A DNA stretch of 46,717 bases from Elusimicrobia bacterium CG_4_9_14_3_um_filter_62_55 (GTDB lineage: Bacteria > Elusimicrobiota > Elusimicrobia > UBA1565): assembly GCA_002790095.1 (NCBI GenBank), contig PFUL01000175.1, positions 1 to 46,717 of the forward strand. The letters run 5' to 3'. Of the stretch, positions 7,597 to 16,193 are shown piece after piece. The translations under genes and the position numbers were made by a program. The notes under the pieces are model-generated. The model was given only the letters and a program-made list of their open reading frames with translations. It did no database searches and had not been told where the DNA came from. Numbering within the stretch: the first letter of the stretch is position 1; the number at the start of each line of letters is the position of its first letter.

Positions 7597-9024
7597 GTGA
7601 GCGACGGGCTTTTCAAAGACCTCGACATCATCGTCGGGGGTATGGGGGTGGACATCTCCAGCGTGGAGCTTGTCTCGACGGTGGCAAATCATCCGAGCGG
7701 ACGCATGGCGGGTAGTTTGTCGGGAACCGCGCTGGCCGATTTCTACGCAAGACTGCTGCAGCTCGGCGACCCGCACGGGGCGGCGCGGGAGGCCTTCGAC
7801 GCCTTTAAGACCTTGGTTCCCGCCTTAGCCGGCGAGGTCGACGTCCTGTTTTCGAAGTATTTTATCCCGGGCGGCAAGGCACCGGACGCCTTGTTCAAGG
7901 GGCTTGCGATCGGGGGGATGGAGCCTCCGCGGGACGTCCAGGTGATGACGATCGTTTCGACCTTCGCGCATATTTGGCGCGCGAAAAAAGCTGCGCCCGG
8001 TCGCCCGATCGGCGTGAACTTCCTGCGCAAGATCGAGCGCGTGCTCCTCTACGGGCTTTACGGCGCCGTGCTCGCCGATGCCGATTGGGTGGTGATGGGC
8101 GCGGGGGACCCGAGCGCAATCCCGGGCCTGCTTCGAAAGCTCGCGAAGCACGAGCCGGTCGAACTGCCGATGCAGGTGGCGACGGTTCCGCTAGGGGAAT
8201 ACAAGGTCCGTTTCGACCCGAGAGCGATGGTCGGCGAGGCGTTTCCCGAAAGCCGCCGTCCGGCGTTCATTGCGATCGTCAGTTCCCATCTGCAGGCGGA
8301 GGGTTTGGCGGCGAATCCCGAGACGCGGCCGGACGCGTTCGTCGTTGAGGGTCCCGAGGCGGGGGGGCATAACGCGCCTCCCCGGCTGAAGAAAAAGGAC
8401 GAGCGCGGGAACTACATATACGGCGAAGAGGATGTTGCGGACATCGAGGCGGTCGCGGCGCTCAAAATCCCGTTTTTCGTGGCCGGCGGTCACGGGCATC
8501 CCGTTTTGGGAGGCACTCCGCATCCCGCGCGCCAGGTGGGGACGCTGTTCGCGCTGAGCACGGAGTCGGGAATGGAGCCCGAACTTCGCAAGCGCGCGTT
8601 GGATATGATTTGGAAGAACAAGATGGAAGTCGTCGCGAGCGCCAACGCGTCGCCCAGCACCTTCCCGTTTAAGCTGGCGCTCGTTCCCGGGACGCTCGGC
8701 GACCCGACGGTCTATTCGCAGCGCAATCGGGTCTGCAATTTGGGCCACTTGCGCGGACAGCGGCCGAAGGACGGAAAGCCCATCGGGCTGTGTCCGGCCG
8801 ATAAGCCGGAGATCTTCAAGCAGTCGGGCGGCGCGATGTGGCGGACTCAGAACGCGATGTGTCTGTGCAACGGACTGATGGCCGCCTGCGGTTTGGGGCA
8901 GCCGGGCGAGCCCCCGCTGCTGACGCTGGGCGACATCACGCCGGTGCGCGACCTGCAGCGGCGTCTGCGGCGGAAGGAATACTCCGCGCTCGAAGCCGCC
9001 GACTACCTGATCGGAAAAATCTAG
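7597..9024 (+). CDS. Nitronate monooxygenase-like FMN oxidoreductase
   Basis: A 475-residue flavin-dependent TIM-barrel protein of the nitronate monooxygenase/2-nitropropane dioxygenase superfamily. Visible landmarks are LDIIVGGMGVDIS at the start of the barrel, PIGVNFLRKIE, DAFVVEGPEAGGHN (the FMN-phosphate and active-site loop) and IPFFVAGGHGHP with a following glycine-rich turn. It is longer than the roughly 320-residue classical enzymes and has a C-terminal Cys-containing tail (CNLGHLRGQ, GLCPADKP, MCLCNGL), as in the larger group related to PfaD-type enoyl reductases. The GTG at 7597 gives VSDGLFKDLDIIVGG, where homology-like sequence begins. The oxidised substrate cannot be predicted. 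Confidence 0.8.
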   Translation: MSDGLFKDLDIIVGGMGVDISSVELVSTVANHPSGRMAGSLSGTALADFYARLLQLGDPHGAAREAFDAFKTLVPALAGEVDVLFSKYFIPGGKAPDALFKGLAIGGMEPPRDVQVMTIVSTFAHIWRAKKAAPGRPIGVNFLRKIERVLLYGLYGAVLADADWVVMGAGDPSAIPGLLRKLAKHEPVELPMQVATVPLGEYKVRFDPRAMVGEAFPESRRPAFIAIVSSHLQAEGLAANPETRPDAFVVEGPEAGGHNAPPRLKKKDERGNYIYGEEDVADIEAVAALKIPFFVAGGHGHPVLGGTPHPARQVGTLFALSTESGMEPELRKRALDMIWKNKMEVVASANASPSTFPFKLALVPGTLGDPTVYSQRNRVCNLGHLRGQRPKDGKPIGLCPADKPEIFKQSGGAMWRTQNAMCLCNGLMAACGLGQPGEPPLLTLGDITPVRDLQRRLRRKEYSALEAADYLIGKI

Positions 9025-9083
9025 CAGGCGCTTCCGCAGCGGGTATTGATATTTATAGATTGTAGTGTGTTATTTATACGACT

Positions 9084-10273
9084 ATGATCGAATATATATC
9101 AGAGCATAGTCAGAACGCCGTCTCACGCGAATTGCTGAAGCGATTGGCGGAGCCCCCCTCAGGACGGGTTCAGCTTCTTTTGGGTCCCCGGCAGGTCGGC
9201 AAGACGACCGTGCTTCTGGGGTTGATGGACCCGATCCCCAACGCGATCTATCGGGCGATGGATTCCCCCGAAGCGGCTTTGGCCGGCTGGTGGGAGGCGA
9301 CCTGGCGCGAGGTGACCCATCGGGCGGGCAGCGAAACCGTCATCGTAGTCCTCGATGAGATCCAGTATTTGGACGGCTGCGGCGCAAGAAGGCCCGGGTG
9401 CATCTTGTGGTGAGCGGATCGTCATCGCTGCTGGTCAGCCGGGGCCTCAAGGAGACGATGGCCGGACGCTTCGAGAAGCTTCAGATCAACCATTGGAGCG
9501 CCGCGGACCTTGTCGAGGCTTTTTAGATCGGACCGGATCAAGCCGTGGACCACTTAGTGCGCCGCGGCAGCTATCCGGGCGCCTTTCCCCTCGTCGACGA
9601 CTCGTCCCGGTGGCGCGCCTACATGCGCGACGGCATCGTGGAGCCCGCCATCGGGCGCGACATCCTCATGCTGGAACCCGTACGCCGGCCGGCGCTTTTG
9701 CGCCAACTCTTCTTCCTGTGCTTGGAGTATCCGGCGCGGATCATGGCGCTGCACAAGCGGGCGGGCCAAATCCAGGACAAAAGCGCGCTGGAAACACTGG
9801 CGCATTATCTTCAGGTGCTCGAACAGGCTTTCTTGGTGGCCGGGCTCTCCAAGTACTCGGAGCGTCCGATCCGGCGGCGCGCCTCTCCCCCGAAATTGGT
9901 CGTCTTAAACAACGGGCTCTTGGCCGCCGTCCATGACGTCGAACCCGGCGGCCAAGGCTGGGGCAGCCGCGTCGAGAACGCCTGTTTGGTGCATGCAGTC
10001 AACAGCGGGCAGGAGCTATGGTATTGGCGCGAGGAACCTTATGAGGTCGACGCGGTCATTTCCGGAAGCTGGGGTAAATGGGCCGTCGAGATCAAGACCG
10101 GGAATTTCGTTATGCGCGATCTGGCCGGACTGCTGGAGTTTTGCCGGAGGCATTCGGAGTTCGAGCCGTTGGTGCTTTGCTCGCGCGAGAGGGCGGCCGA
10201 GAAGCTCGACGGGGTCAAAACCTTGTACTGGGGGGACTTTCTGCTGGGCAAGGGTCCCGCTTTGGCGGGGTGA
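9084..10273 (+). pseudogene. AAA_14/DUF4143 ATPase, disrupted
   Basis: Homologous segments lie in two frames. 9084 to about 9385 encodes the AAA part (Walker A GPRQVGKTT, Walker B VIVVLDEIQYLDG). After a frame change near 9385-9400 comes RVHLVVSGSSSL (sensor region) and MAGRFEKLQINHWSAADLVEAF, interrupted by an in-frame TAG at 9524-9526. The frame then continues to 10273 with the DUF4143 half (RRGSYPGAFP, then AVDAVISGSWGKWAVEIKTG-type nuclease-like motifs). Between Walker B and sensor 1 about 15-20 residues are also missing compared with what the family normally has. So there is one deletion/frameshift and one nonsense change. Intact members are about 400 residues and often travel in mobile or stress-related loci. 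The last 242 residues could still be translated from internal starts, but the ATPase is not functional as read. Confidence 0.8.
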
Positions 10274-10498
10274 GGAAATTCAGGAGGCTTTCGTCACCAT
10301 TCCGGGCGGCTATCGGCTCGTCGGATAGCGGCGATTTCGTTTCAGGGAGTCAATTGGAGTCAGGCCCCTTCGACGAGAGACTCCTATAACTCGGTAAAGG
10401 CCTCGTAATTCCTGCGCCGTGGCTCTTGCTATTGGGTAGAACCCCGGATAAATTCATTCGGGTAGCTGGGAGTCGCTTTCCTGGCGTCTCGCTGATTT

Positions 10499-11665
10499 AT
10501 GCGCACGCGCCGAGCCTTCGTTGTCGCCGTTGCCGTAGGAGCGAACTGCCTCCGCGGCATGGCGGGCTATTCTCAATCCGGTCCATTCAACGGCGACGAT
10601 CCTGCGCCCGAACCGATCTCGCTTGTCGAGGCTTGGGCGCGCGTGCGCGAGATGCCGCTCGACAAGCCCGATCCGTTCCTTCGGCAAGCCGACGCCTGGC
10701 GCATCGAGACGCCCGAGGACGTCCCAGCCGCGACGGCCCTGCTGGCCCGGATCGAGCGCGCCACGCTTGAGGAAGCGGCGGCGCATATCGCGCTCCTCGC
10801 GCACAAGAGCGTACTCGCGCATGTGGAGCGCCTCGACGATAAGCGCCTCGCGGGGGAACTGTTGCGGACGCTGGAAGCGGCGCTGGGCGAGTTTCCCGAC
10901 GACTATGGCGGGGAGTGGGTCGCTGAAAGCGGCAAGGAGGCGCGCTATGAGCATCTGCGCTTTAACCGCTTGTCGGCGTTCGGGGAGGCCGCCGTCGGTA
11001 CCGTGGGCGAGGCGGCGCGGCCGGTGCTTTGGCGGATGTTCGCCAAGAAGGGGGTTTTGGCCGGGAAGGCGGTCAATCTGCTCGGGAAGGTCGGGGACGC
11101 GGCGGATTTGGACAAGCTGATTGAGAAAGTCGGGAAAACGGATGATCGGTTTACTTTGTATTCCTTCCCCGGCGAGCTTGTGCTGCCGCGGTTACTGGAA
11201 GCCATCGGGAAGGCGACGACCAAAACTCGGCGGGCGCATCTGATCTCGAGTCTTCCGAAGGTTCGTTCGGATTCGGACGCGCTTCGCTATTTTGAGCTCG
11301 CGACGGAGACGCAGAATGAACAACTCAAGCGCGTGCTTCTTATGAAGATTGCGGATGCGAAGAGGCCGATCGCGGTTGATCGGTTTGTTCCATTCTTGTT
11401 GAGTTCGGATGGAACAGTCAGACTCCGAGCTGCGCACGGAATCGCATCGCAAATGGGGACTTCCGAGGAAGCGCTTAGAATCGGACTTGAGCATCTCCGC
11501 ACTCACTATGACGATATCGTTCGGAATCGCATTATTGGCGAATTGGTTGACCAGAACATCTATAGCGCCAAACCCGTGTTGGAAGAAGTCGCCGAGAAAG
11601 ACAATTCACCGCGGATTCGAACGTGGGCGAGATGGATTCTTAACCACCAGTGGAAAGACAAATAG
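10499..11665 (+). CDS. HEAT-like repeat exported protein
   Basis: A 388-residue, almost entirely helical protein. The N-terminus (RTRRAFVVAVAVGANCLRG) looks like a weak signal peptide. The mature chain holds helix pairs typical of HEAT or PBS-lyase-type alpha solenoids (AGKAVNLLGKVGDAADLDKLIEKV, FVPFLLSSDGTVRLRAAHGIA, RNRIIGELVDQNIYSAKPVLEEV, RIRTWARWIL). No catalytic motif is seen; solenoids of this type usually bind proteins. The start is not well supported: no good Shine-Dalgarno or -10 sits close to 10499. GC content falls in the last 350 bp, which continue into the next gene only 18 bp away, so both may form one operon of partly foreign composition. Confidence 0.6.
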   Translation: MRTRRAFVVAVAVGANCLRGMAGYSQSGPFNGDDPAPEPISLVEAWARVREMPLDKPDPFLRQADAWRIETPEDVPAATALLARIERATLEEAAAHIALLAHKSVLAHVERLDDKRLAGELLRTLEAALGEFPDDYGGEWVAESGKEARYEHLRFNRLSAFGEAAVGTVGEAARPVLWRMFAKKGVLAGKAVNLLGKVGDAADLDKLIEKVGKTDDRFTLYSFPGELVLPRLLEAIGKATTKTRRAHLISSLPKVRSDSDALRYFELATETQNEQLKRVLLMKIADAKRPIAVDRFVPFLLSSDGTVRLRAAHGIASQMGTSEEALRIGLEHLRTHYDDIVRNRIIGELVDQNIYSAKPVLEEVAEKDNSPRIRTWARWILNHQWKDK

Positions 11666-11683
11666 ATTCGAGACGGAAGGAAA

Positions 11684-12178
11684 ATGCAGAGCTTTAGACG
11701 CCTCTATCGCCGAGCGCTTCGTGGAGCCGCCATCTTGGGGTTGTTTGTCCATGCTCCGTCTGCGTTCGCATTCAAAAACTTCCAGCACAAGCGCGCGACG
11801 ATCCAGGCCATCGACAACATGGGCGGCGACTACCCCGATATCGAAGAGAAAAATCGAAAGTCCGTCATTACGTGGAGCTACGGCATCGGCGGCTTCCTCG
11901 GCAAAATCGGCGCAGGGAAGCCCGCCGAGTCTTTGGCGCATGCCAACAATCAAGAAACCGATATTCTCGAGGTCCATAATAATAACGGCCCTTTCAAAAA
12001 TTTTGTTGATGCCGCAATGGAAAATTACATAGATGGCAACTTTTATTCGGAAGTACCCAGAAAAGAAGGCGCCTACGTCCTCCTCGGCGCAACCCCGACA
12101 GCTTTCGGGCCATCGTTTATGCGCCGAAGGCGTACAAGGCGATGGAAGGGAAAGGTTGAATCCTACCCCTGTTTCTAG
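11684..12178 (+). CDS. Exported protein of unknown function, C-terminus frameshifted
   Basis: As read, 164 residues: a basic N-terminus, a hydrophobic segment and a probable signal-peptide cleavage at PSAFA. Then comes FKNFQHKRATIQAIDNMGGDYPDIEEKN and a Gly-rich stretch. GGAAGG upstream of 11684 supports the start. I do not recognise the family. After GAYVLLG the given frame turns into Arg-rich nonsense (MRRRRTRRW). The alternative frame from about 12085 gives RNPDSFRAIVYAPKAY followed by a stop at 12157-12159, which looks much more protein-like. A one-base slip near 12080-12085 probably moved the C-terminus, and the native product would be about 157 residues. It lies directly behind the HEAT-like gene. 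Confidence 0.55.
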   Translation: MQSFRRLYRRALRGAAILGLFVHAPSAFAFKNFQHKRATIQAIDNMGGDYPDIEEKNRKSVITWSYGIGGFLGKIGAGKPAESLAHANNQETDILEVHNNNGPFKNFVDAAMENYIDGNFYSEVPRKEGAYVLLGATPTAFGPSFMRRRRTRRWKGKVESYPCF

Positions 12179-12702
12179 AGCAGCACGCCCTTGACTTCTT
12201 CGTGCCAAGAGCCCCCATCCAGTTTCCAAACGCGGCGGCGGCTTTTCGACGGGTCGTCGAGATCGATTTCGTAGAAATCCCAGAGGAAGACACGAAGCAC
12301 CACGACGCCGAAATGCGGGCTGACGTTTTCGATGGAGCGGGCGTCGTCTTTCCAATACTCCTGCAGAATCCAGTCATGCGTCCCGCGCCACGACAAGGCC
12401 ACTTCCGGCGCCGCGGAGTCGGTGACGAGTTCGGCGTTCGCGCTCCAGCGAAGCTGCACCTGCTTCTTCGGATGGAACCAGCACCCGGCCATGAGGGGAT
12501 TGTCCCGGAGCTCCTTCCACTTCGGGGAGCCGGTGTGGCAGGCGAAGGCGATCGTCTCCACGTCGGGGATGTAGCGATAGTGCACGGTGCGGACGCTCGG
12601 CACCCCGTCCGCGGAGGCGGTGGCGGCCTGCGCGTAGAGCGGGCGCTCTTCGCTTTCGAAGATCGACGGAACGAGATCCGCGATCGGTCCGGGAACGGTC
12701 AT
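12175..12702 (-). CDS. Pyridoxamine 5'-phosphate oxidase-like flavoprotein
   Basis: A 175-residue split-barrel flavin-binding protein of the PNPOx-like superfamily. Visible features are YAQAATASADGVPSVRTVHYRY (FMN-phosphate-binding strand pair), SPKWKELRDNPLMAGCWF (the K...N helix before the dimer strand) and VQLRWSANAELV. The C-terminus VWKLDGGSWHEEVKGV matches the Alr4036/zebrin-like group where the last strand often carries WxxxRL; here it is altered, so true pyridoxamine oxidase activity is doubtful. The ATG at 12702 has a -10 box TAAAAT 6 nt upstream and no Shine-Dalgarno. It ends 4 bp inside the convergent gene. Confidence 0.75.
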   Translation of the reverse strand: MTVPGPIADLVPSIFESEERPLYAQAATASADGVPSVRTVHYRYIPDVETIAFACHTGSPKWKELRDNPLMAGCWFHPKKQVQLRWSANAELVTDSAAPEVALSWRGTHDWILQEYWKDDARSIENVSPHFGVVVLRVFLWDFYEIDLDDPSKSRRRVWKLDGGSWHEEVKGVLL

Positions 12703-12708
12703 CGGCTC

Positions 12709-12714
12709 ATTTTA
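12709..12714 (-). promoter_or_regulatory. -10 box TAAAAT, leaderless start
   Basis: Minus-strand TAAAAT ends 6 nt before the ATG at 12702. The intervening GAGCCG offers no ribosome-binding match at useful distance. Confidence 0.6.
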
Positions 12715-12716
12715 CC

Positions 12717-14153
12717 TTAGGTCGAGGGAACGCGGCGCGCCCTTTCGAACTGCTCGTAGGCATTGAGCAGGATGTCGGAAATCGTGTCGCCTGTTTCGAT
12801 GGCGCCCAGGCGCATCAGGTGGCCTAGATCGGGGGAGACCTTGCGCGGATTCGCCTCGTACCAACGCCGCATGGTCCCCTCTCCGCCGAGCGCCTCGTAG
12901 AGGTTCAGGAACGCGCAGCCGCTCTCGTGCGCCGCCTCGCTTGCCGCCTCGACGACTTGCGGGACGGCCGGACGGGTCACGAGGAGGTTGCGGTTGCGCA
13001 TCCCCATGTCCTTGGTCGAGATCACCAGGCAGGAGGCGCGCGGGCGGGCCGCCATCGTTTGGCGGATGCTCTCGACGTAGGCGCGGCGGAACGCGCGCAG
13101 CTGCGCGGGGTGCATTTGGGGATTGCGCATCAATTCCTTAGCGCCCCATTGAAAGACGACGAGGTCCGGCCTGCGGCGGGCGATCTGGCGCTTCAGGTGC
13201 TCCGGGTCGAACACCGACTGGGAATTCGCCCAGGCGCCGATCACCATCGCCGCGTCGAGGACGAAGCCCCGCTCGCGTTCGAGCACCGCGCCGTAAAGCC
13301 GTACCGGCCGGCGGCCGGCGACCACGCGCACGCGATGGGGACCGTCGTCGAGCGTCATCACGGCGACGCGGTCGCGCGGTTCGTGGGAGGCGCCGGGAAG
13401 CAGCATCGTCCGAGCTCCGTCATCAGAACGGATTTCAATATCGCCGCCGCCCGGATAGGTTTGGTAGTAGAGTTCGAAGCGCGAGAACCTCGTCCCGGCG
13501 GGGAAATTCAGATATCCGTCGGGCCGGCTGTCGGCGACCGGGACCGTCGCGAATTCCGTCCACGCGGGACCTTCGCTGACGGCGAGAACTCCGCCCAGGC
13601 CGTAGCGTCCGTCCTTTCGTTTCGCGCCGCGGATCGTGTCGATTTTCCACGAGCCGCTTTGAGTCCATTCGACGTCGCGGTGGCGCTGGTAGCGCCAGCC
13701 CGGCACGGCGACCAAAAAGCCCTTTCCACCGTCGCCGAACTGCGCTTGGAATCTCCTTCGAATCTGGCTGGTCGAGCGATCGAAGCCGATCTCGGAATTC
13801 CCGTAGTACAGGACCCGGATCGGTTCCCGCCGCTTGCCTTGAGTTTCCGCGAGCAGGGCCGAGAAGAAACGCCACATGCTGCCGTGCGGATCGCTGTAGT
13901 GCTTGACGGAAATCGGGCGGTGGGCCCCCGCGCGAGCGTCCTCTTCGCGGCGCGCCGCTTCGACGGCGTCCGTTTCCTCCTCGGCGACGACCGTCGGGAG
14001 TTCGGCCTCCTCGGACGCCGGGCGGCGCATCCACGCGTCCGCTCCCGCGACGACGGCGAGCAGCGCGAAGGCGAGCATGCCGCGCCGCACGCCCTCCAAG
14101 GGGTCGGGTTCGGGTTCGGGCAGGACCAGGTCTTCGATGACGGGTTCGTTCAT
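12717..14153 (-). CDS. Membrane-anchored SGNH/GDSL-hydrolase-like partner of the MBOAT acyltransferase
   Basis: A 478-residue protein. The start is the ATG at 14153, which overlaps the stop of the MBOAT gene (TAATG), so translation is coupled. A much longer upstream frame is only the MBOAT gene read out of register. Residues 1-45 hold an acidic N-terminus and a single membrane helix (GMLAFALLAVVAGADAW). The extracytoplasmic part begins after an EEAELPTVV linker. VLYYGNSEIGFD resembles the block I GDSx loop of SGNH hydrolases with Ser in the nucleophile position. PDLVVFQWGAKELM resembles block III (GxND-like, altered), and DLGHLMRLGA could hold the C-terminal DxxH. Paired MBOAT and SGNH proteins O-acylate exopolysaccharide or cell-wall sugars, as in AlgI with AlgX/AlgJ. 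That role is inferred here. Confidence 0.75.
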   Translation of the reverse strand: MNEPVIEDLVLPEPEPDPLEGVRRGMLAFALLAVVAGADAWMRRPASEEAELPTVVAEEETDAVEAARREEDARAGAHRPISVKHYSDPHGSMWRFFSALLAETQGKRREPIRVLYYGNSEIGFDRSTSQIRRRFQAQFGDGGKGFLVAVPGWRYQRHRDVEWTQSGSWKIDTIRGAKRKDGRYGLGGVLAVSEGPAWTEFATVPVADSRPDGYLNFPAGTRFSRFELYYQTYPGGGDIEIRSDDGARTMLLPGASHEPRDRVAVMTLDDGPHRVRVVAGRRPVRLYGAVLERERGFVLDAAMVIGAWANSQSVFDPEHLKRQIARRRPDLVVFQWGAKELMRNPQMHPAQLRAFRRAYVESIRQTMAARPRASCLVISTKDMGMRNRNLLVTRPAVPQVVEAASEAAHESGCAFLNLYEALGGEGTMRRWYEANPRKVSPDLGHLMRLGAIETGDTISDILLNAYEQFERARRVPST

Positions 14154-15592
14154 TAGAATTGGAAGTAAATAAAGCTCTTGCGGGCGATCACCGCCGCGCG
14201 CGAAACGGCGAAGGCCGCGACCGTGATCGCGGCGCTTTGCGCCGCCGGACTCAGCGCGGCGAAGCGCGCGACGGCCTTCGATTCCCAATCCTCCGGGATG
14301 AAGTGAGCGAGCGTGGCGGCGCAAAGCGCCGCGAGCGCTCCGGCGCCGTAGCCCAGCGACGATCCGCTGAAGGAGAGCACGCCTTTGTAGAGCACCCAGG
14401 CGGCGGCGAGATCGTCGGCGCGAAACAACGGCATCGAAAAGACGACGAAGAGGTTCGAGACGACGACCGGGAGGATCCAGGACTCCAGCGTCGATTCGAG
14501 CCTTTCCCCGGAACGGCCGAGCACGGACGCCGCCGCCTTGAACAAGGGCCTGGACGCCGCGACGCCCAGCGCGTGATACAGGCCGAACAACACGAATTTC
14601 CATTCGGCTCCGTGCCATAGGCCGATCAGCGCGAATGTGGCGAAAACGTTGAGCAAGGTTCGAAGCTCCCCTTTGCGGTTGCCCCCGAGCGGGACATAGA
14701 GGTAGTCGAAGGCGAATCGGGTCAGCGTCATATGCCAGCGCCGCCAGAACGCGGCCGGCGTCGAAGCGGTAAACGGCTTCGCGAAATTCTCCGGCAGGCG
14801 GTAGCCGAAGAGGCGGGCCGAGCCGAGGGCGATGTCCGTGTAGCCCGAGAAGTCGCAGTAGATTTCCGCGAGAAACGCCCATAAGGCGACGAAAATCTCA
14901 AGGGAACCGAACAGGTGCGGTATGTTGAAGACGGGGTCCACGATCGTGACCGCCAGGAAATCCGCGAGCACGATCTTCTTGATCATTCCGCGGAGGATGC
15001 GCCACGCCCCTTGCGCGAAATCGCCGCGATCGAGCCTCGGAGTCGTTAAAAACTGCGGAAGAAGCTCCGCGGCGCGCACGACGGGTCCCGCGACCAGTTG
15101 GGGGAAGAACGCGACGAACAAAAAGAAATCCCGCGCGCGCTTCACCGGTTCGATGCGGCGGTAATAGATGTCGAGCGTGTAGCTCATGCTCTGGAAGGTG
15201 TAGAACGAGATGCCCACCGGCAGCAGGATGCGCAGCGCGGGGGCTTCGACGTCCCAGCCGAAGAAGCCCATCACCGCGACCGCGTTTTCCGTCGCGAACC
15301 GACCGTATTTGAAGAAGCCCAGCACCGCGAGGTTGCTGACGACGCTGACCGCGAGCATTCCCCTACGAAACCTCGGCCAGTCGTCGTTGTCGTGAATCAG
15401 TCGGCCGGCGCAATAGTCGATGAAAGTGGAGGCGACGATAAGCAGGAGATACCAGCCGTTCCAGGCGGCATAGAACGCGTAGCTGGCCCAAAGCAGAATC
15501 CAGAGCCGCGCGGAGGGGCGGTCGCGCAGCCCCCAGAAGAACACGAAGGAGGCCCCGAGGAGAGCGATGTATTCGAGACTGTTGAAAGACAC
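14153..15592 (-). CDS. MBOAT-family O-acyltransferase (AlgI/DltB-like)
   Basis: A 479-residue polytopic membrane protein with about 10-11 hydrophobic helices. Diagnostic stretches are LPVGISFYTFQSMSYTLDIY, FFPQLVAGPVVRA, YCDFSGYTDIALGSARLFGY, NFAKPF, PAAFWRRWHMTL and IGLWHGAEWKFVLFG, the last carrying the conserved catalytic His. The family moves acyl groups from a cytoplasmic donor across the membrane onto a surface glycan. The downstream gene supplies the probable extracytoplasmic partner. The GTG at 15592 gives VSFNSLEY, the standard family N-terminus. A TGCTACCCT promoter (15609-15617) leaves a leader of about 9 nt without a Shine-Dalgarno sequence. Confidence 0.9.
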   Translation of the reverse strand: MSFNSLEYIALLGASFVFFWGLRDRPSARLWILLWASYAFYAAWNGWYLLLIVASTFIDYCAGRLIHDNDDWPRFRRGMLAVSVVSNLAVLGFFKYGRFATENAVAVMGFFGWDVEAPALRILLPVGISFYTFQSMSYTLDIYYRRIEPVKRARDFFLFVAFFPQLVAGPVVRAAELLPQFLTTPRLDRGDFAQGAWRILRGMIKKIVLADFLAVTIVDPVFNIPHLFGSLEIFVALWAFLAEIYCDFSGYTDIALGSARLFGYRLPENFAKPFTASTPAAFWRRWHMTLTRFAFDYLYVPLGGNRKGELRTLLNVFATFALIGLWHGAEWKFVLFGLYHALGVAASRPLFKAAASVLGRSGERLESTLESWILPVVVSNLFVVFSMPLFRADDLAAAWVLYKGVLSFSGSSLGYGAGALAALCAATLAHFIPEDWESKAVARFAALSPAAQSAAITVAAFAVSRAAVIARKSFIYFQF

Positions 15593-15608
15593 GGTTTGAG
15601 TCGTCGAT

Positions 15609-15617
15609 AGGGTAGCA
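15609..15617 (-). promoter_or_regulatory. Extended -10 promoter TGCTACCCT of the MBOAT-SGNH operon
   Basis: Minus-strand TACCCT (15609-15614) preceded by TGC, ending 16 nt before the GTG at 15592. The same GCTACCCTA word is used ahead of the genes at 28228 and 29726. Confidence 0.45.
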
Positions 15618-15710
15618 AGTTCCGATCGCTGCCGCTCGGGGTGTCCGCGGCACGACGTCGCGCGCGGGCGCTTTTTTTAAAAGACTATTGATTCACCTAT
15701 AAGGAAAGTC

Positions 15711-16091
15711 CTATTTACGGGGATGTTCTTTCCCGCCCATTTTTCCGTGTTCGCCTTTAGAACCGGAGCAGCATTCGCCCTTGGCCATTTTCTCGGCCGC
15801 GGCTTGAATCTTCGCGACCGCATCCTTGTCCTTCGCCGAAATCCGAATAACGACGCCTTCATCGGTCTTCTCTACTTTGACTTTCGCTCCGTCGACGTGC
15901 GCCGGGCAGCTTTTTCTCTTGTGCGCGCATTCCAAGCCGCACGCGTGTTTGCCGACCTTCGCCTCTTTCTTCGGGGCATCCTCTCCCACTCCGCAATGTC
16001 CGCAATGCGCGCGCAGCGCGGCGGGGGCGAGAAACAGCGACATCAACGCGGTGAAAAGTCCAAGTTTCATAACTCTAAATCCTGATTTCAT
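15711..16091 (-). CDS. Exported Cys/His-rich protein, probably metal-binding
   Basis: A 126-residue protein with signal peptide (MSLFLAPAALRA) followed at once by HCGHCGVGED. A second cluster is HACGLECAHKRKSCPAH, and the C-terminus has GECCSGSKGEHGKMGGKEH. The density of Cys and His in an exported protein suggests binding of soft metals such as copper or zinc. The middle (AKVKVEKTDEGVVIRISAKDKDAVAKIQAAAEKM) is a small alpha/beta module seen in other exported metal-related proteins. The function is inferred from composition. GGAGGAAGG immediately precedes the ATG at 16091; the ATG at 16070 (MKLGLF) is an alternative that keeps the signal peptide. It diverges from the SWIB gene. Confidence 0.65.
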   Translation of the reverse strand: MKSGFRVMKLGLFTALMSLFLAPAALRAHCGHCGVGEDAPKKEAKVGKHACGLECAHKRKSCPAHVDGAKVKVEKTDEGVVIRISAKDKDAVAKIQAAAEKMAKGECCSGSKGEHGKMGGKEHPRK

Positions 16092-16160
16092 CCTTCCTCC
16101 TGTGTGCGGATATTTTGACAAGGAAGCCGATGAAGTGGCAAGTTTATAGTGCGAACTTAA

Positions 16161-16166
16161 TATAAT
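16161..16166 (+). promoter_or_regulatory. -10 box TATAAT of the SWIB gene
   Basis: Consensus TATAAT 27 nt before the ATG at 16194. A CAGGAGC Shine-Dalgarno lies at 16183-16189, so this gene has a normal leader, unlike most in the window. Confidence 0.6.
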
Positions 16167-16193
16167 GAGCGCACATCGACGTACAGGAGCGAT

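Noticed and set aside
10334-10364. GGAGTCA direct repeat with GGCCCC between the DUF4143 relic and the HEAT-like gene
   Set aside because: Only two 7-bp copies; too short to call a repeat or an element end on this sequence alone.
12927-14156. 409-residue plus-strand open frame
   Set aside because: Antisense of the SGNH-like gene; His/Arg-rich composition typical of shadow frames.
12717-14882. 721-residue frame including the SGNH-like protein
   Set aside because: The first 240 residues are the MBOAT gene read out of frame and are Arg-rich. The true start at 14153 overlaps the MBOAT stop.
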